A program made the translations under genes and the position numbers. DNA of 64,000 nucleotides, from the NCBI RefSeq assembly GCF_000379685.1, contig NZ_KB903290.1, positions 147,790 to 211,789 on the forward strand, written 5' to 3'. The DNA comes from Catelliglobosispora koreensis DSM 44566 (GTDB taxonomy: Bacteria; Actinomycetota; Actinomycetes; Mycobacteriales; Micromonosporaceae). Within the stretch, counting starts at the first letter, position 1. The number at the start of each line of letters is the position of its first letter. Shown here one piece after another: positions 15,082 through 23,999 of this stretch. The notes below the pieces were generated by a model. The model ran no database searches and was not told the origin of the DNA. It saw only the letters and a program-made list of their open reading frames with translations.

Positions 15082-15978
15082 CTATTTCTTCTTGGCTAGG
15101 TCCGCGGCCACTTCGATCGCGATGGCGATGGCTCGTTGTGCCAGTGGGGACTGGGTTCGCCCTCGCGGCCAGTGCAGATAGATTTCGCGCGGGGGAAGTG
15201 CCGGGCGCAGCTCGTGAATGCGCAGACGGTCGTCGGATTCGGCTCCGGCCGCTTGGATGGCCAGCCGTGGTAAGACTGCCGATCCCATGCCGGCTCGCAC
15301 CATCGACAGCAACATCTCGTTGCCCGCTGTGCGGAAGACGACCTTCGGGTTCGTGTCACTGCGGGCGAGTGCCTCCTCCATGCGGCGCTGGCCGCAGATC
15401 GACGGCCACGCCACCATCGGCGCGCCGTCGAGTTGCTTGAGCGGTACGGCATTGCGGGAGAAGGCGCCGTGCTTGGCCACCAGCAGGTACGGATCGTCGA
15501 GCAGCTTGACGTATTCGACCTCGCCGTCGAGGGGACCGTCGTAGAACAGCAAGTCGAGGTCACCGATCTGTGGCGTGTCTGGTTCCTCTTCGGACAGCCG
15601 GATATCGCAACCGGGGTGCTCATCGCGCAGGCGGCGTACGACGACGGGCAGGATGACCGTGGACACGCTTTGGAAGGTGCCGATGTCGATGCGCCCGTCG
15701 CCGGCGTGGAAGCGGTCCACGGCCTCGGCTAGTGCGGCCGCCTTCGCCAGCAGTTCGCGCCCGTGCTCGAGGACGATTGCGCCCAGTGGCGTGAGCCGCA
15801 CCGCTCTGGGGCCGCCTGGCCGGTCGAACACCGGTCCGTTGACGGATCGCTCCAGTGCGGCGATTTGCTGGCTCACCGTCGATTGGGTGTAGCCGAGCCG
15901 TGCCGCGGCCCGGCCGAATGAGCCTTCCTCGGCGATAGCGGCCATCGCGGCTAGGTGCCGTAGTTCGAGATCGGTCAC
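15082..15978 (-). CDS. LysR-family transcriptional regulator
   Basis: 298 aa from GTG 15978; a -10-like TAGGCT lies 6 nt before the GTG, suggesting a leaderless mRNA. N-terminal helix-turn-helix: HLAAMAAIAEEGSFGRAAARL then YTQSTVSQQIAALERSV. Effector-binding domain ~90-290 (IDIGTFQSVSTVILPVVVRRL; LDLLFYDGPLDGEVEYVKL; DPYLLVAKHG). The C-terminus ends in KKK. Divergent from the MFS gene at 16070. Nearly identical boxes upstream of 16070 and 17398 suggest it controls both units and itself. The inducer is unknown. Confidence 0.92.
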   Translation of the reverse strand: MTDLELRHLAAMAAIAEEGSFGRAAARLGYTQSTVSQQIAALERSVNGPVFDRPGGPRAVRLTPLGAIVLEHGRELLAKAAALAEAVDRFHAGDGRIDIGTFQSVSTVILPVVVRRLRDEHPGCDIRLSEEEPDTPQIGDLDLLFYDGPLDGEVEYVKLLDDPYLLVAKHGAFSRNAVPLKQLDGAPMVAWPSICGQRRMEEALARSDTNPKVVFRTAGNEMLLSMVRAGMGSAVLPRLAIQAAGAESDDRLRIHELRPALPPREIYLHWPRGRTQSPLAQRAIAIAIEVAADLAKKK

Positions 15979-16018
15979 GAACCCAGCCTATCGAACCATC
16001 GCTGTTGGCGATCGTGTC

Positions 16019-16063
16019 GATCGGAAACTATCGCTTTTGGTGAACATTTCCGGCGCCTAGCGT
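16019..16063 (+). promoter_or_regulatory. Putative LysR box 1 and promoter of the MFS gene
   Basis: GATCGGAAACTATCGCTTTT (16019-16038) matches box 2 at 17346-17365 in 18 of 20 positions, and both start 51-52 nt before their ATG. TAGCGT (16058-16063) is a -10 element 6 nt before ATG 16070, so the mRNA would be leaderless; TTGGTG (16036-16041) fits as -35 with a 16-nt spacer. It lies between lysR and its divergent neighbour, the usual LysR operator position. Confidence 0.6.
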
Positions 16064-16069
16064 GCCCGT

Positions 16070-17335
16070 ATGACCTCAGTAGTGGCCGGTCGTGGTCCGG
16101 CGATCGACCCGAGTGCCCGTAACACCGCAGTACTGGTTGGGTTCACGGCCATCACGAACCTGGCCGATGGCGCGCTCAAGGTTGCCCTTCCGCTGATCGC
16201 GGCGTCTATGACCACATCACCCTCGCTGGTGTCAGGCGTGCTGCTTACCCTGACTCTGCCGTGGGTGTTCGCGGCTCTGCATGTCGGAGTGCTCGTGGAT
16301 CGCCGCGACAGGCGCACTCTTTTGTGGGTTGCGAACGGGGTGCGCGTCGCCGTTGTAGGTGGTTTCCTTGCGGCAATGGCCCTGGAGGCGTTCAGTTTGC
16401 CACTGATTTACGTAGGTGGAATTCTGCTGGGCCTAGCCGAGGTGATCGCTTTGACCTCGGCTGCCGCTCTCGTTCCAAGCGCGGTCTCGCCGTCGTTGCG
16501 TGAGCGTGCCAACGCCTGGCTGACCGGAGCCGAAACGGTCTGCAACGAGTTCGTCGGACCGTTCGTGGGCGGTCTGCTGGTCGCGATTGGAGCGGCGTTC
16601 GCGCTCGGTGCGACCGTGGCTGGATACCTCCTTACCGCGGCAACCCTTGTCCTGCTTGCTGGCCGTTTCCGCGCGGCCGCCAAGGAAGGCCAGCCGTCCC
16701 GGTCGGTCCACCAGCAAATCGGCGACGGCTTGCGGTTCCTTTGGCGCGAACGGCTGTTGCGCGTGATGACGCTCGTCGTTGCGGCGCTCAACACGTGCTG
16801 GGGAGCGTGGCTGGCGCTCATGCCGTTGTACGCGACAAAGGTCATGGGATTGCCGGTTAGCCGGTATGGACTCCTGGTGGGCGCGCTGGGGTTGGGTGGC
16901 CTGACGGGCACGATGATCATGTCGGTCAGCACGCGTCTGTTCGGGCGGCGTTACGTGATGTTCGCGAACGTGGTGCTGACCTTTGCCCTGGTGGCGATTC
17001 CCGCGGTGACGGCGAACGTTTGGGCGGTCGGCTTAGGCGCTTTTCTGGGCGGTGTGGGCGGTGGGCTCTGGGTGGTCAATTCGCGAACCGTCAGCCAAAT
17101 TCTGGTCCCCGGTGACATGCTGGGCCGCTACAGTTCCGCGTCGCGGATGTTCGGCTGGGGTGCCGTTCCGGTCGGCGCCGGCCTTTCCGGGGTTCTGGCC
17201 GAATGGTTCGGGTTCTCCGTGTCGTTTGCCTTCTTTTCTCTGGCAACCGTCCTGGTGATAGTTCCGTTCGCGCGGGTGTTCACTCCTGCGGTTCAGGCTG
17301 AGGTTGAGGCCAAGGTCAGTATCGATCGTGTTTAG
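16070..17335 (+). CDS. Major facilitator superfamily transporter
   Basis: 421 aa with about 12 membrane helices. The first half has the loop-2 motif GVLVDRRDRRTLL (the GxxxDRxxRR signature); the second half has MIMSVSTRLFGRRYVM. A cytoplasmic loop near 205-230 (AAAKEGQPSRSVHQQIGDGL) joins the halves. The architecture is that of drug/siderophore exporters with a TIGR00900-like layout. The substrate is unknown. Transcribed from its own leaderless promoter, divergent from lysR, and followed after 62 nt by the EamA operon with the same regulatory box. Confidence 0.88.
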   Translation: MTSVVAGRGPAIDPSARNTAVLVGFTAITNLADGALKVALPLIAASMTTSPSLVSGVLLTLTLPWVFAALHVGVLVDRRDRRTLLWVANGVRVAVVGGFLAAMALEAFSLPLIYVGGILLGLAEVIALTSAAALVPSAVSPSLRERANAWLTGAETVCNEFVGPFVGGLLVAIGAAFALGATVAGYLLTAATLVLLAGRFRAAAKEGQPSRSVHQQIGDGLRFLWRERLLRVMTLVVAALNTCWGAWLALMPLYATKVMGLPVSRYGLLVGALGLGGLTGTMIMSVSTRLFGRRYVMFANVVLTFALVAIPAVTANVWAVGLGAFLGGVGGGLWVVNSRTVSQILVPGDMLGRYSSASRMFGWGAVPVGAGLSGVLAEWFGFSVSFAFFSLATVLVIVPFARVFTPAVQAEVEAKVSIDRV

Positions 17336-17345
17336 CGATGGTGCT

Positions 17346-17390
17346 GATCGGAAATCATCGCTTTTCGCGATGACTTGGCCGGGCTAGCGT
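17346..17390 (+). promoter_or_regulatory. Putative LysR box 2 and promoter of the EamA operon
   Basis: GATCGGAAATCATCGCTTTT (17346-17365) repeats the box at 16019. TAGCGT (17385-17390) lies 7 nt before ATG 17398, again implying a leaderless transcript. The shared sequence and geometry tie the MFS gene and the four-gene operon to one regulator, most simply the LysR protein at 15082. Confidence 0.6.
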
Positions 17391-17397
17391 CGGTGAC

Positions 17398-18318
17398 ATG
17401 ACGACCGCCAGCTTCGCGCCAGCGAAGACCCGAAGCCCATTGCTACTCATTGGGGCCGCGCTGACAATCGTCTACGTAGTCTGGGGTTCGACCTATCTCG
17501 CGATCCGGATCATGGTCGAGGAGATGCCTCCGTTTGTCAGCGCCGGTGCCCGCTTCCTTGTGGCTAGCTTGTTGTTGGCCGGGGTGCTGACGGTGCGAGG
17601 CGGTCTGAGCCGGCTTGCCGTGACCCGTCAGCAACTCCTGGGATGTGCGCGGATTGGGCTGCTTCTCGTGGCGGTGGGCCAGGGCCTGGTAACCCTGGCC
17701 GAGCACGGTGGGGCAACGTCCGGCATCACGGCGTTACTTGTGGCAGCGGTGCCGCTATGGATCATCTGTTTGCGTGTGCTGTCAGGTGAACGTCCGGCGG
17801 GCACGACGATGGCGGGCGTGGCGATCGGCTTTGGCGGCCTGGTGGTGCTGGTCGCCGCGACCGGATTCGGTGGCGCCTTTCCGATTTGGACGATGGTGGC
17901 GGTCCTCGTCGCGGGACTGTCGTGGGCCTACGGCTCGTGGCGGCAGCCGCGCATGGCGCTTCCGCGTGACCCGTTCGTGATCGCGGTCTACGAGATGCTC
18001 ATCGGTGGCGCCGTCCTGACCGTGGCTGGCTTCATCAGTGGCGAGCGGCTCGACCCAGCGGCGTACTCCGCCCGGTCCTGGATGGCGTGGGGCTACCTCG
18101 TCCTATTTGGATCCGTCGCGGCGTTCTCCGCCTATGTCTGGCTGCTGCAATCGACGGCGACGTCGTTGGCGGCCACGTATGCCTATGTCAATCCGTTAGT
18201 CGCTGTGTTCCTGGGATGGCTGATTCTCGCTGAGCCAGTGACGGTACCCCTCGTCGTCGGCGGGCTGATCGTGGTGCTCGCGGTGGCCGTCGTCGTTCGC
18301 TCCGAGTTTCAACGATAA
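17398..18318 (+). CDS. EamA/DMT-family transporter
   Basis: 306 aa with ten predicted helices in two EamA repeats: ALTIVYVVWGSTYLAIRIMV opens repeat 1 and WTMVAVLVAGLSWAYGSW opens repeat 2. Each repeat ends with the typical helix pair (TATSLAATYAYVNPLVAVFL; VVGGLIVVLAVAVVV). Members export metabolites or amino acids, RhaT/YedA-like. First gene of an operon with the hydrolase (13 nt gap), flavoprotein (4 nt overlap) and DUF899 protein (26 nt gap). The LysR box directly precedes it. Confidence 0.88.
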   Translation: MTTASFAPAKTRSPLLLIGAALTIVYVVWGSTYLAIRIMVEEMPPFVSAGARFLVASLLLAGVLTVRGGLSRLAVTRQQLLGCARIGLLLVAVGQGLVTLAEHGGATSGITALLVAAVPLWIICLRVLSGERPAGTTMAGVAIGFGGLVVLVAATGFGGAFPIWTMVAVLVAGLSWAYGSWRQPRMALPRDPFVIAVYEMLIGGAVLTVAGFISGERLDPAAYSARSWMAWGYLVLFGSVAAFSAYVWLLQSTATSLAATYAYVNPLVAVFLGWLILAEPVTVPLVVGGLIVVLAVAVVVRSEFQR

Positions 18319-18331
18319 AGAGGAGAGTCCA

Positions 18332-19039
18332 ATGAGTACGTTCGTGTTGATCCATGGTGGCGGCGACGTCGGATGGTCGTGGCACTTGGTGCAGGCCGAA
18401 TTGCAGGCACGTGGGCATGATGTGATAGCTCCTGACCTTCCGGGTGATGACGAGTCGCACACCTTGGAGGATTACGCCGACGCGGTCGTGGAAGCGGTTG
18501 GTGACAGGCGAAACCTGGTCGTCGTGGGCCACTCGTTTGGTGCGTTCACCGCCCCGCTGGTCGCCGCGCGGCTGCCCGTCGAGGTGCTGGTCCTGTTGGC
18601 CGGCATGGTTCCGAGGCCGGGCGAGTCGCCCGACGAATGGTGGGCCAACACCGGTTACCAGAGCGCGGTGCAAAAGCAGGCCAAGCGTGATGGCGGCTTA
18701 ACCGGCCACGCGGATCCTTTCGTGAGCTTCTACCACGATGTGCCGCGGCAACTGGCCGAGGAAGCGATGAGCAAGGAACGCGCGCACCCATCGAGCGCCG
18801 CATCGGCCGCCGTCTGGCCGCTGAAGGAATGGCCTGACACCCCAACGAGGTTCGTGCTCTGCACGGAGGACCGCTTCTTCCCACCCGACTTCTTCCGCCG
18901 CCTCGTGCGCGACCGTCTGGGATTCGTCCCGGACGAGATCGCGGGCAGCCACTGCGTGGCACTGAGCCGGCCCAAAGAGGTGGCCGACATTTTGGCGGGC
19001 TATGCGGCGACCGCTTCAGCTGCGAAGGCTGGCCAGTGA
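18332..19039 (+). CDS. Alpha/beta-fold hydrolase
   Basis: 235 aa; AGGAGAG precedes ATG 18332. FVLIHGGGDVGWSWH carries the oxyanion-hole HGG motif, VVVGHSFGAF the nucleophile elbow (Ser68), ending with an acid near CTEDRFFPP and catalytic His in AGSHCVALSRP. The pattern matches the EstC/MenH-like short hydrolases that act on small esters, typical length 230-260. The substrate is unknown. Second gene of the LysR-box operon; its end overlaps the flavoprotein gene. Confidence 0.87.
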   Translation: MSTFVLIHGGGDVGWSWHLVQAELQARGHDVIAPDLPGDDESHTLEDYADAVVEAVGDRRNLVVVGHSFGAFTAPLVAARLPVEVLVLLAGMVPRPGESPDEWWANTGYQSAVQKQAKRDGGLTGHADPFVSFYHDVPRQLAEEAMSKERAHPSSAASAAVWPLKEWPDTPTRFVLCTEDRFFPPDFFRRLVRDRLGFVPDEIAGSHCVALSRPKEVADILAGYAATASAAKAGQ

Positions 19040-19968
19040 TGTTCGATGCCATCGTCGTCGGCGGGGGACCAGCTGGTCTGTCCGCCGCCTTGACTCTCGG
19101 CCGCGCCATCCGGCGTGCGCTCTTGATAGATTCCGGCGAGTACCGCAACGCGCGCGCTGAGAACATGCACAACTTCCTTACCCGCGATGGCATCCCGCCG
19201 AGCGAGTTTCGCGCGATCGCCCATGCGGAACTCAAGCGGTATCCCACGATCGAGACCCAGAAAGCGACCGTCAACAACGTCACACCTATAGGGGACGGGT
19301 TTGCGTTGACGCTGGGCGATAGCTCGACTGTTCAGACACGGCGCCTGATTCTGGCCACGGGTCTGGCCGACGACCTGCCGCCGATCGAAGGGCTCGCGCG
19401 GCTATGGGGACGCGGCATCTACCACTGTCCGTACTGCCATGGCTACGAAGCCGCCCGCGGCGAGCCGATTGCTGTGCTGTACCACGACGCCATCATGGTC
19501 GACCTCGCCCTGCACTTGCGGAGGTTCAGCCCTGACGTCGTCCTGTGTGCCAACGGGCGCGCCGGCGAACTCGACGAAACGGCACTGAATCGGCTGGCGG
19601 ACAACGGCGTATTGGTACGCGACGAAAAGGTCGTTCGCTTGGAGGGTGGCGAGGAAACGCTTGAGCGCATCGTGTTCGCATCTGGCGAGCCGTTGCCCCG
19701 CAAGGCGCTGTTCGCTGTCGGACAGTTGAGGCAGCGCTCGGCATTGCCCAGCAAGCTGGGATGCCGTTTGCTGCCAGACGGTTGCGTGGAGGTCGACGAC
19801 TTCCAGGCGACCAGCGTCGCTGGCGTCTACGCCGCTGGCGACATGGCACACCGGCCGAGCCTGCCGATGCCGCTTCCCTTTGTGGTTACGGCGACGGCCA
19901 GCGGCACCATTGCGGCGATCGCGGCCGACAAGAACCTGGTCGCGACCGACACCGCCCCTCGGGCTTGA
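19036..19968 (+). CDS. Thioredoxin-reductase-like FAD/NAD(P) oxidoreductase
   Basis: 310 aa from GTG 19036 (overlaps the hydrolase stop) or ATG 19039. FAD site VVGGGPAGLSAALTLGRA; redox motif CPYC in YHCPYCHGYEAA; second FAD motif VYAAGDMAHRPS. The pyridine-nucleotide motif expected after the CxxC is weak (EPIAVLYHDAIMV, no clear GxGxxA), so the reductant is uncertain. Single-component members of this group reduce small disulfides or make them (as in dithiolopyrrolone or gliotoxin-type oxidases). Third gene of the operon, followed by a DUF899 thioredoxin-fold protein that could be its partner. Confidence 0.85.
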   Translation: MMFDAIVVGGGPAGLSAALTLGRAIRRALLIDSGEYRNARAENMHNFLTRDGIPPSEFRAIAHAELKRYPTIETQKATVNNVTPIGDGFALTLGDSSTVQTRRLILATGLADDLPPIEGLARLWGRGIYHCPYCHGYEAARGEPIAVLYHDAIMVDLALHLRRFSPDVVLCANGRAGELDETALNRLADNGVLVRDEKVVRLEGGEETLERIVFASGEPLPRKALFAVGQLRQRSALPSKLGCRLLPDGCVEVDDFQATSVAGVYAAGDMAHRPSLPMPLPFVVTATASGTIAAIAADKNLVATDTAPRA

Positions 19969-19994
19969 CACCACCGTCCATATTGGAGGCCAAA

Positions 19995-20750
19995 ATGTCA
20001 TATCCACCAGTCGTTTCCAGGCCAGATTGGCTAGCCGCACGCAAGAAACTGCTCGTACAGGAAAAACAACTCACCCGCGCACGGGACAAGGTCAACAGCG
20101 ACCGCCGAAGACTGCCAATGGTCAAGGTAGACAAGGAATATGTCTTCGACGGGCCTAACGGCAAGGCAACGTTGCTGGAGCTGTTCGAGCAGCGCCGCCA
20201 GCTGATCGTCTACCACATGATGCTCACGCATTGTCCCGGCTGCTCCCTGCTCATCGACAACATCGGCCACCTCGCCCACTTGCACGCCCGCGACACCACG
20301 CTCGTCGTGGTGAGCAGAAGCCCGTTCGCCGAGCTTGATGATTTCCGCCGCCGCATGGGCTGGACGATGCCGTTCTACAGCTCCCACGGCTCTGACTTCA
20401 ACTACGACTTCCACACCACAGTGGACTCATCAGTCGCGCCCGTCGAAATCAACTTCGCCGACGAGGAAGAACTACGGGCGGCCGGCATCGACTACGAAGG
20501 CGAAGTAGCCGGCGCGAGCGTGTTCCTGCGCGACGGCGAGGACATTTTCCACACATACTCCACCTACGAGCGCGGCACGGACCTGCTGAACGGCACCCTG
20601 GTCTACCTCGACCTGACTCCCCTTGGCAGGCAAGAGGACTGGGAAGAACCCGCTGGCAGAAGCAACGCCTCGGCGTCGGGCTGGTGGCAACTGCACGACG
20701 AGTATGCCCCAGGTGATTCCGCCTGGGGCATGCCTAAACCAGCTAGCTAG
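19995..20750 (+). CDS. DUF899-family thioredoxin-fold protein
   Basis: 251 aa from ATG 19995 with GGAGG 5 nt upstream. Family features: SRPDWLAARKKLLVQEKQL, then RARDKVNSDRRRLPMVKVDK, MMLTHCPGCSLLIDNIGHLA with a CPGC redox-like motif at the position of the thioredoxin CxxC, VVSRSPFAELDDFRRRMGW, and FHTYSTYERGTDLLNGTLVYLDLTP, all hallmarks of DUF899 (AhpC/TSA-like). The function is not established; the fold suggests thiol/disulfide chemistry. Last gene of the LysR-box operon. Its TAG stop shares a CTAG with the converging subtilase stop. A hairpin inside its 3' end probably serves as terminator. Confidence 0.85.
   Translation: MSYPPVVSRPDWLAARKKLLVQEKQLTRARDKVNSDRRRLPMVKVDKEYVFDGPNGKATLLELFEQRRQLIVYHMMLTHCPGCSLLIDNIGHLAHLHARDTTLVVVSRSPFAELDDFRRRMGWTMPFYSSHGSDFNYDFHTTVDSSVAPVEINFADEEELRAAGIDYEGEVAGASVFLRDGEDIFHTYSTYERGTDLLNGTLVYLDLTPLGRQEDWEEPAGRSNASASGWWQLHDEYAPGDSAWGMPKPAS
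20704..20731. terminator. Hairpin inside the 3' end of the DUF899 gene
   Basis: ATGCCCCAGG (20704-20713) pairs perfectly with CCTGGGGCAT (20722-20731) around an 8-nt loop. The stem lies within the last codons because the DUF899 and subtilase genes converge with overlapping stops and leave no intergenic room. Likely a bidirectional terminator. Confidence 0.6.
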
Positions 20751-23700
20751 CGAATCCGGTACGCGCGAATGATTGTCTCCTCGAAGGCGTTGCCCGCGTT
20801 GTCGGCGACCTTGGCCCGCAGTGACGCGAACCCGCTCCCTGACGGGTGCGGAATGTAAGCGGCGCCAAGGATTACCGGCACCCTGATCCAATGCGCGCCG
20901 TCGTCAAAGGACACTTCGACACAGAGCGTCGTGAGCTTGCCCGGCTTCGAGCCTGCCTGCGCCGCTGCGGTGACCGCAACCCGGTGAACCTGTCCACCGG
21001 CCAAACTGTTGTGCGCATCCAGCTTCGGCTGCAGCGTCACTCCCCACAACGGCAGCATCGTTTCGTTGTCTGCGTGTCCGCTGCGGAACGTCCATGCCGC
21101 GCTGACTGTCGTGGACAGTTCGCTCTGGTGGGTGGCCTGTGTCTCGAGCTGGTAGGTGCCCGGCGACGGCGGCACATATGCCTGTAGCCACACCGGATAA
21201 TCCGATACCAGCAGCTTCTTTCCATCTCGGGACAACACCGTCGGCACAGTGCCGGAAGCAGCGCCCCACCGGCGGTGACCGTCCGAGAAGTCGCTGAGGT
21301 TGATTTCCATGACGTTGCCGATCCGGCGCGTTGGCGCCTCAAGCATGACGGCCTGGGGGAATGCGCTACCGAATACGCCCGAGTTCCACGCCTCGCCGGA
21401 CCGTCCGGAGTAAGTCTTATAGGCCGGATCCCAGGTGCTTGTCCGCGATTCGTTCTCGCCAAAGGTGTCGAACACACCAAGCCATTCCACACCCGGGTCG
21501 GTGTTGTAGAACTCGGTGCGTTTGAAGGGCAAACGCATGAACGTGCTGGCGTAGAAACCACCCGCCCCGAAATCCGAGATCGACGGGAACGCACGCTTGT
21601 CGCCCATCGTGTTCGCGCCAATGGCCGCGTAAACCGAATGCACTTGAGCGAGGTCTTTGTCCGCGACGTCGCGCTGGAATCCGTTAGCCATCTGTCCCCG
21701 GATCGGGAAGTTGAGCAGATAGGCGTACGGGCTGTCCATGTTGCCCGCCGCGGTGAACTGTGCGCCGACGCGTGAGAGGAACTTCGGCTCGGTCTGCTCG
21801 GGGCCGATGCGGCCGGTGAACAACTGGTCCGGCGAATTCGAGCCGACAAGATGTCCTGTCGTCCAGCCCTCATCATGCATCAGGATGGCCGAAGCGTCGG
21901 CCATCTGGGCCTGGGCATCAGGGCGGGGCACCGTGATTTTGATCGGCTGTGCTTGGCGCGCATCGACCACGATAGTCATATCGTGATCGACGTCAAGCCG
22001 GGGTTGCGCCATCAACGTGGAGCCGTTTTCGCTAGAAATGAAACTGTCCAAGGTGTACGCACCGCGCCGCACCCGGAACACGGTCGTGTCCACACCAGAG
22101 TCGATCCCGGTGTCCGGCAGGCTCCACGCCCCGTGCCGGGACAGCCGGGTGGCAAACCAGCTCGGCACGCCGCTGGCCCGGTCAATGTGCTTAACGGTGA
22201 CGTCGTAACTCTCGACCTCGTTGTCCAGCCCGAAAGCCGTGCGCACAACGGTTTCCCCGGCCGTCGCGACGACCCAGCCGCCGATCGCCCCGGTCGGGCT
22301 CGCGGCAGTCGTTGCCGCCCTTAACGTGACGCTCGTGGTCCCGCCCGCCGGGACGCTCACCGTGGCGGCGCTCAGCGAGAACAACTCTGGCCCTGCAATA
22401 GCCAGGTGTAGCACGACTGGCTGCGTGCCGTGGTTGGCGTAGGTCAGTTCTTTGCTCAGGACCTCGTCGTCGGTGTGCGGAAAGGCCTGGCGCCCAAAGC
22501 TGACACTCGCCGGATGTGTTGTGATGCTTTGCACGATCGCCCGGTGCAGGTCGAGGCCACCGGCGCCCTGCTCGAATACGCCATTGACCGGGTTGGGCCG
22601 AGCTGACGCCATGAGAGCCGCTTTCAGCTGGCTGCCGGTCCAATCAGGATGTAGCTGGGCGAGCACCGCCGCCGCACCCGAGACCTGTGACGCGGCCATC
22701 GAGGTGCCCGATAGTGTCGTGTACAGATCACCGTAGTAGCCCGGAACCGTCATCGCGTCCTTACCTCTGGCCGCGGTGACGTCGACGCCGGGCGCGGTGA
22801 GGTCTGGTTTGACAGCGGCATCGCCGAGCCGAGGCCCGCGTCCCGAAAACGGCGCCACCGCACCGGTGCTGTCGGTCGCACCGACGGTCAACGCCGCGTC
22901 GGCACTGCCCGGGGTGAAGATGGTCTTCTCGTTGCCTGCCGCCGCTACGAAAAGCGCACCGTACTGATCGGACAGTCGCTGCACGGCTTCCTCGATCGGG
23001 TCGGTCTCCGCGTGGTCCGGCCGGCCAAAGCTCATATTCACGATCTTGGCGTGCTGCTCACCGACGGCCCACTCCATCGCCGCGACGATCCATGACTCGC
23101 CGCAGAAGGTCGGGAAATCGGTCAGGCTGACCACCACGCATACCTTGCCGTCGAGCAGCTTCGCGCCGGGTGCGGCTGCCGCAGCAGTTGCCGCGACGTG
23201 TGTGCCGTGCCCAGAAAGGTCACGCTCGTCCTCGTACCCGGGCTCGGTGAAGTTCTGCCGCGCCACGACGCGCCCGGCGAGGTCGGGGTGAGTGTCATCG
23301 ATGCCGCTGTCCAAAATGGCCACGGTTACCCCGTCGCCGGCTAGCTGCGCTCGCGACGGCGAAACTCCTTTTCCCGGCGCCGGTTTGGCTTGGGCGGGAC
23401 CGGCTTTGCGCATGCCGTCGAGCCAGATCCGGGAAGCCGAGGAGAGCTGGCGCCACGATTGAGCCGCGGTGGCACGATCCTGATGCACGGCCGTGGCCTT
23501 CAGCGAACGCAACTGGCGCTGATGGGCTAGGCCCGCGGTGCTAGGCCCACCAGACACGATGAGCGGTAGGTAGTCGCGGCGGTCGTAGCCGAATTCAAGC
23601 AGGGCCGTCACATCGAACAAGCGTGGATCTAGGCGGCCGGAGGCGAGAAGCTTGGCCGCGTCGCCAGGGATGACACGGGTTCGCTTGCCATCGTTGAGAG

Positions 23701-23917
23701 TGGTGAAAGTGATGTCCTTGCGGCCTGGTCCCGGGTGTACGGAGACGTGCTGTCCATCCACGACAGTCACCTCGTCTCCGGTGATCAGGGTCAGGGTGCG
23801 AGCTTTGCTGTTGCCTTGGGCTGGCCTGGCGATGTCCTTGGGCGAGGCGCCACTAACCGGAGCTGTCCCGAACGCCAGGGCGAGTCCGAGCAGGCCGCTG
23901 AGGAGTTTTGTTCGCAT
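20747..23917 (-). CDS. Secreted S8 subtilisin-like serine peptidase with long C-terminal region
   Basis: 1056 aa from ATG 23917 (MRTKLLSGLLGLALAFGTAP is a signal peptide). A propeptide-like part (~50-190) precedes the catalytic domain: Asp203 in VAILDSGIDDTHPDL, His237 in SGHGTHVAA, Asn in AAAGNEK, Ser406 in SGTSMAASQVSGAAAVLAQL. After the catalytic domain (~190-470) come a beta-sandwich region with repeats (SVPAGGTTSVTLRA), a ~400-residue part without recognised domain, and a C-terminal VSFDDGAHWIRVPV module like those of large actinobacterial subtilases of ~1,100 residues. The cell-surface or secreted protease degrades proteins outside the cell. It converges on DUF899. Confidence 0.92.
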   Translation of the reverse strand: MRTKLLSGLLGLALAFGTAPVSGASPKDIARPAQGNSKARTLTLITGDEVTVVDGQHVSVHPGPGRKDITFTTLNDGKRTRVIPGDAAKLLASGRLDPRLFDVTALLEFGYDRRDYLPLIVSGGPSTAGLAHQRQLRSLKATAVHQDRATAAQSWRQLSSASRIWLDGMRKAGPAQAKPAPGKGVSPSRAQLAGDGVTVAILDSGIDDTHPDLAGRVVARQNFTEPGYEDERDLSGHGTHVAATAAAAAPGAKLLDGKVCVVVSLTDFPTFCGESWIVAAMEWAVGEQHAKIVNMSFGRPDHAETDPIEEAVQRLSDQYGALFVAAAGNEKTIFTPGSADAALTVGATDSTGAVAPFSGRGPRLGDAAVKPDLTAPGVDVTAARGKDAMTVPGYYGDLYTTLSGTSMAASQVSGAAAVLAQLHPDWTGSQLKAALMASARPNPVNGVFEQGAGGLDLHRAIVQSITTHPASVSFGRQAFPHTDDEVLSKELTYANHGTQPVVLHLAIAGPELFSLSAATVSVPAGGTTSVTLRAATTAASPTGAIGGWVVATAGETVVRTAFGLDNEVESYDVTVKHIDRASGVPSWFATRLSRHGAWSLPDTGIDSGVDTTVFRVRRGAYTLDSFISSENGSTLMAQPRLDVDHDMTIVVDARQAQPIKITVPRPDAQAQMADASAILMHDEGWTTGHLVGSNSPDQLFTGRIGPEQTEPKFLSRVGAQFTAAGNMDSPYAYLLNFPIRGQMANGFQRDVADKDLAQVHSVYAAIGANTMGDKRAFPSISDFGAGGFYASTFMRLPFKRTEFYNTDPGVEWLGVFDTFGENESRTSTWDPAYKTYSGRSGEAWNSGVFGSAFPQAVMLEAPTRRIGNVMEINLSDFSDGHRRWGAASGTVPTVLSRDGKKLLVSDYPVWLQAYVPPSPGTYQLETQATHQSELSTTVSAAWTFRSGHADNETMLPLWGVTLQPKLDAHNSLAGGQVHRVAVTAAAQAGSKPGKLTTLCVEVSFDDGAHWIRVPVILGAAYIPHPSGSGFASLRAKVADNAGNAFEETIIRAYRIR

Positions 23918-23959
23918 ACCTGGTACCACGCGGTGGCAGATGTATGCTGTTGCATGCGA

Positions 23960-23990
23960 AAAGCCCGGTCCCATCATGAGACCGGGCTTT
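23960..23990 (-). terminator. Rho-independent-type terminator after the sigma/membrane-protein pair
   Basis: An 11-bp stem (AAAGCCCGGTC 23960-23970; GACCGGGCTTT 23980-23990) with a 9-nt loop. On the minus strand it follows the stop of the gene at 24000 and ends in GCTTTTCG, giving a short U-tract. It separates that gene from the subtilase gene. Confidence 0.75.
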
Positions 23991-23999
23991 CGTCACCTG

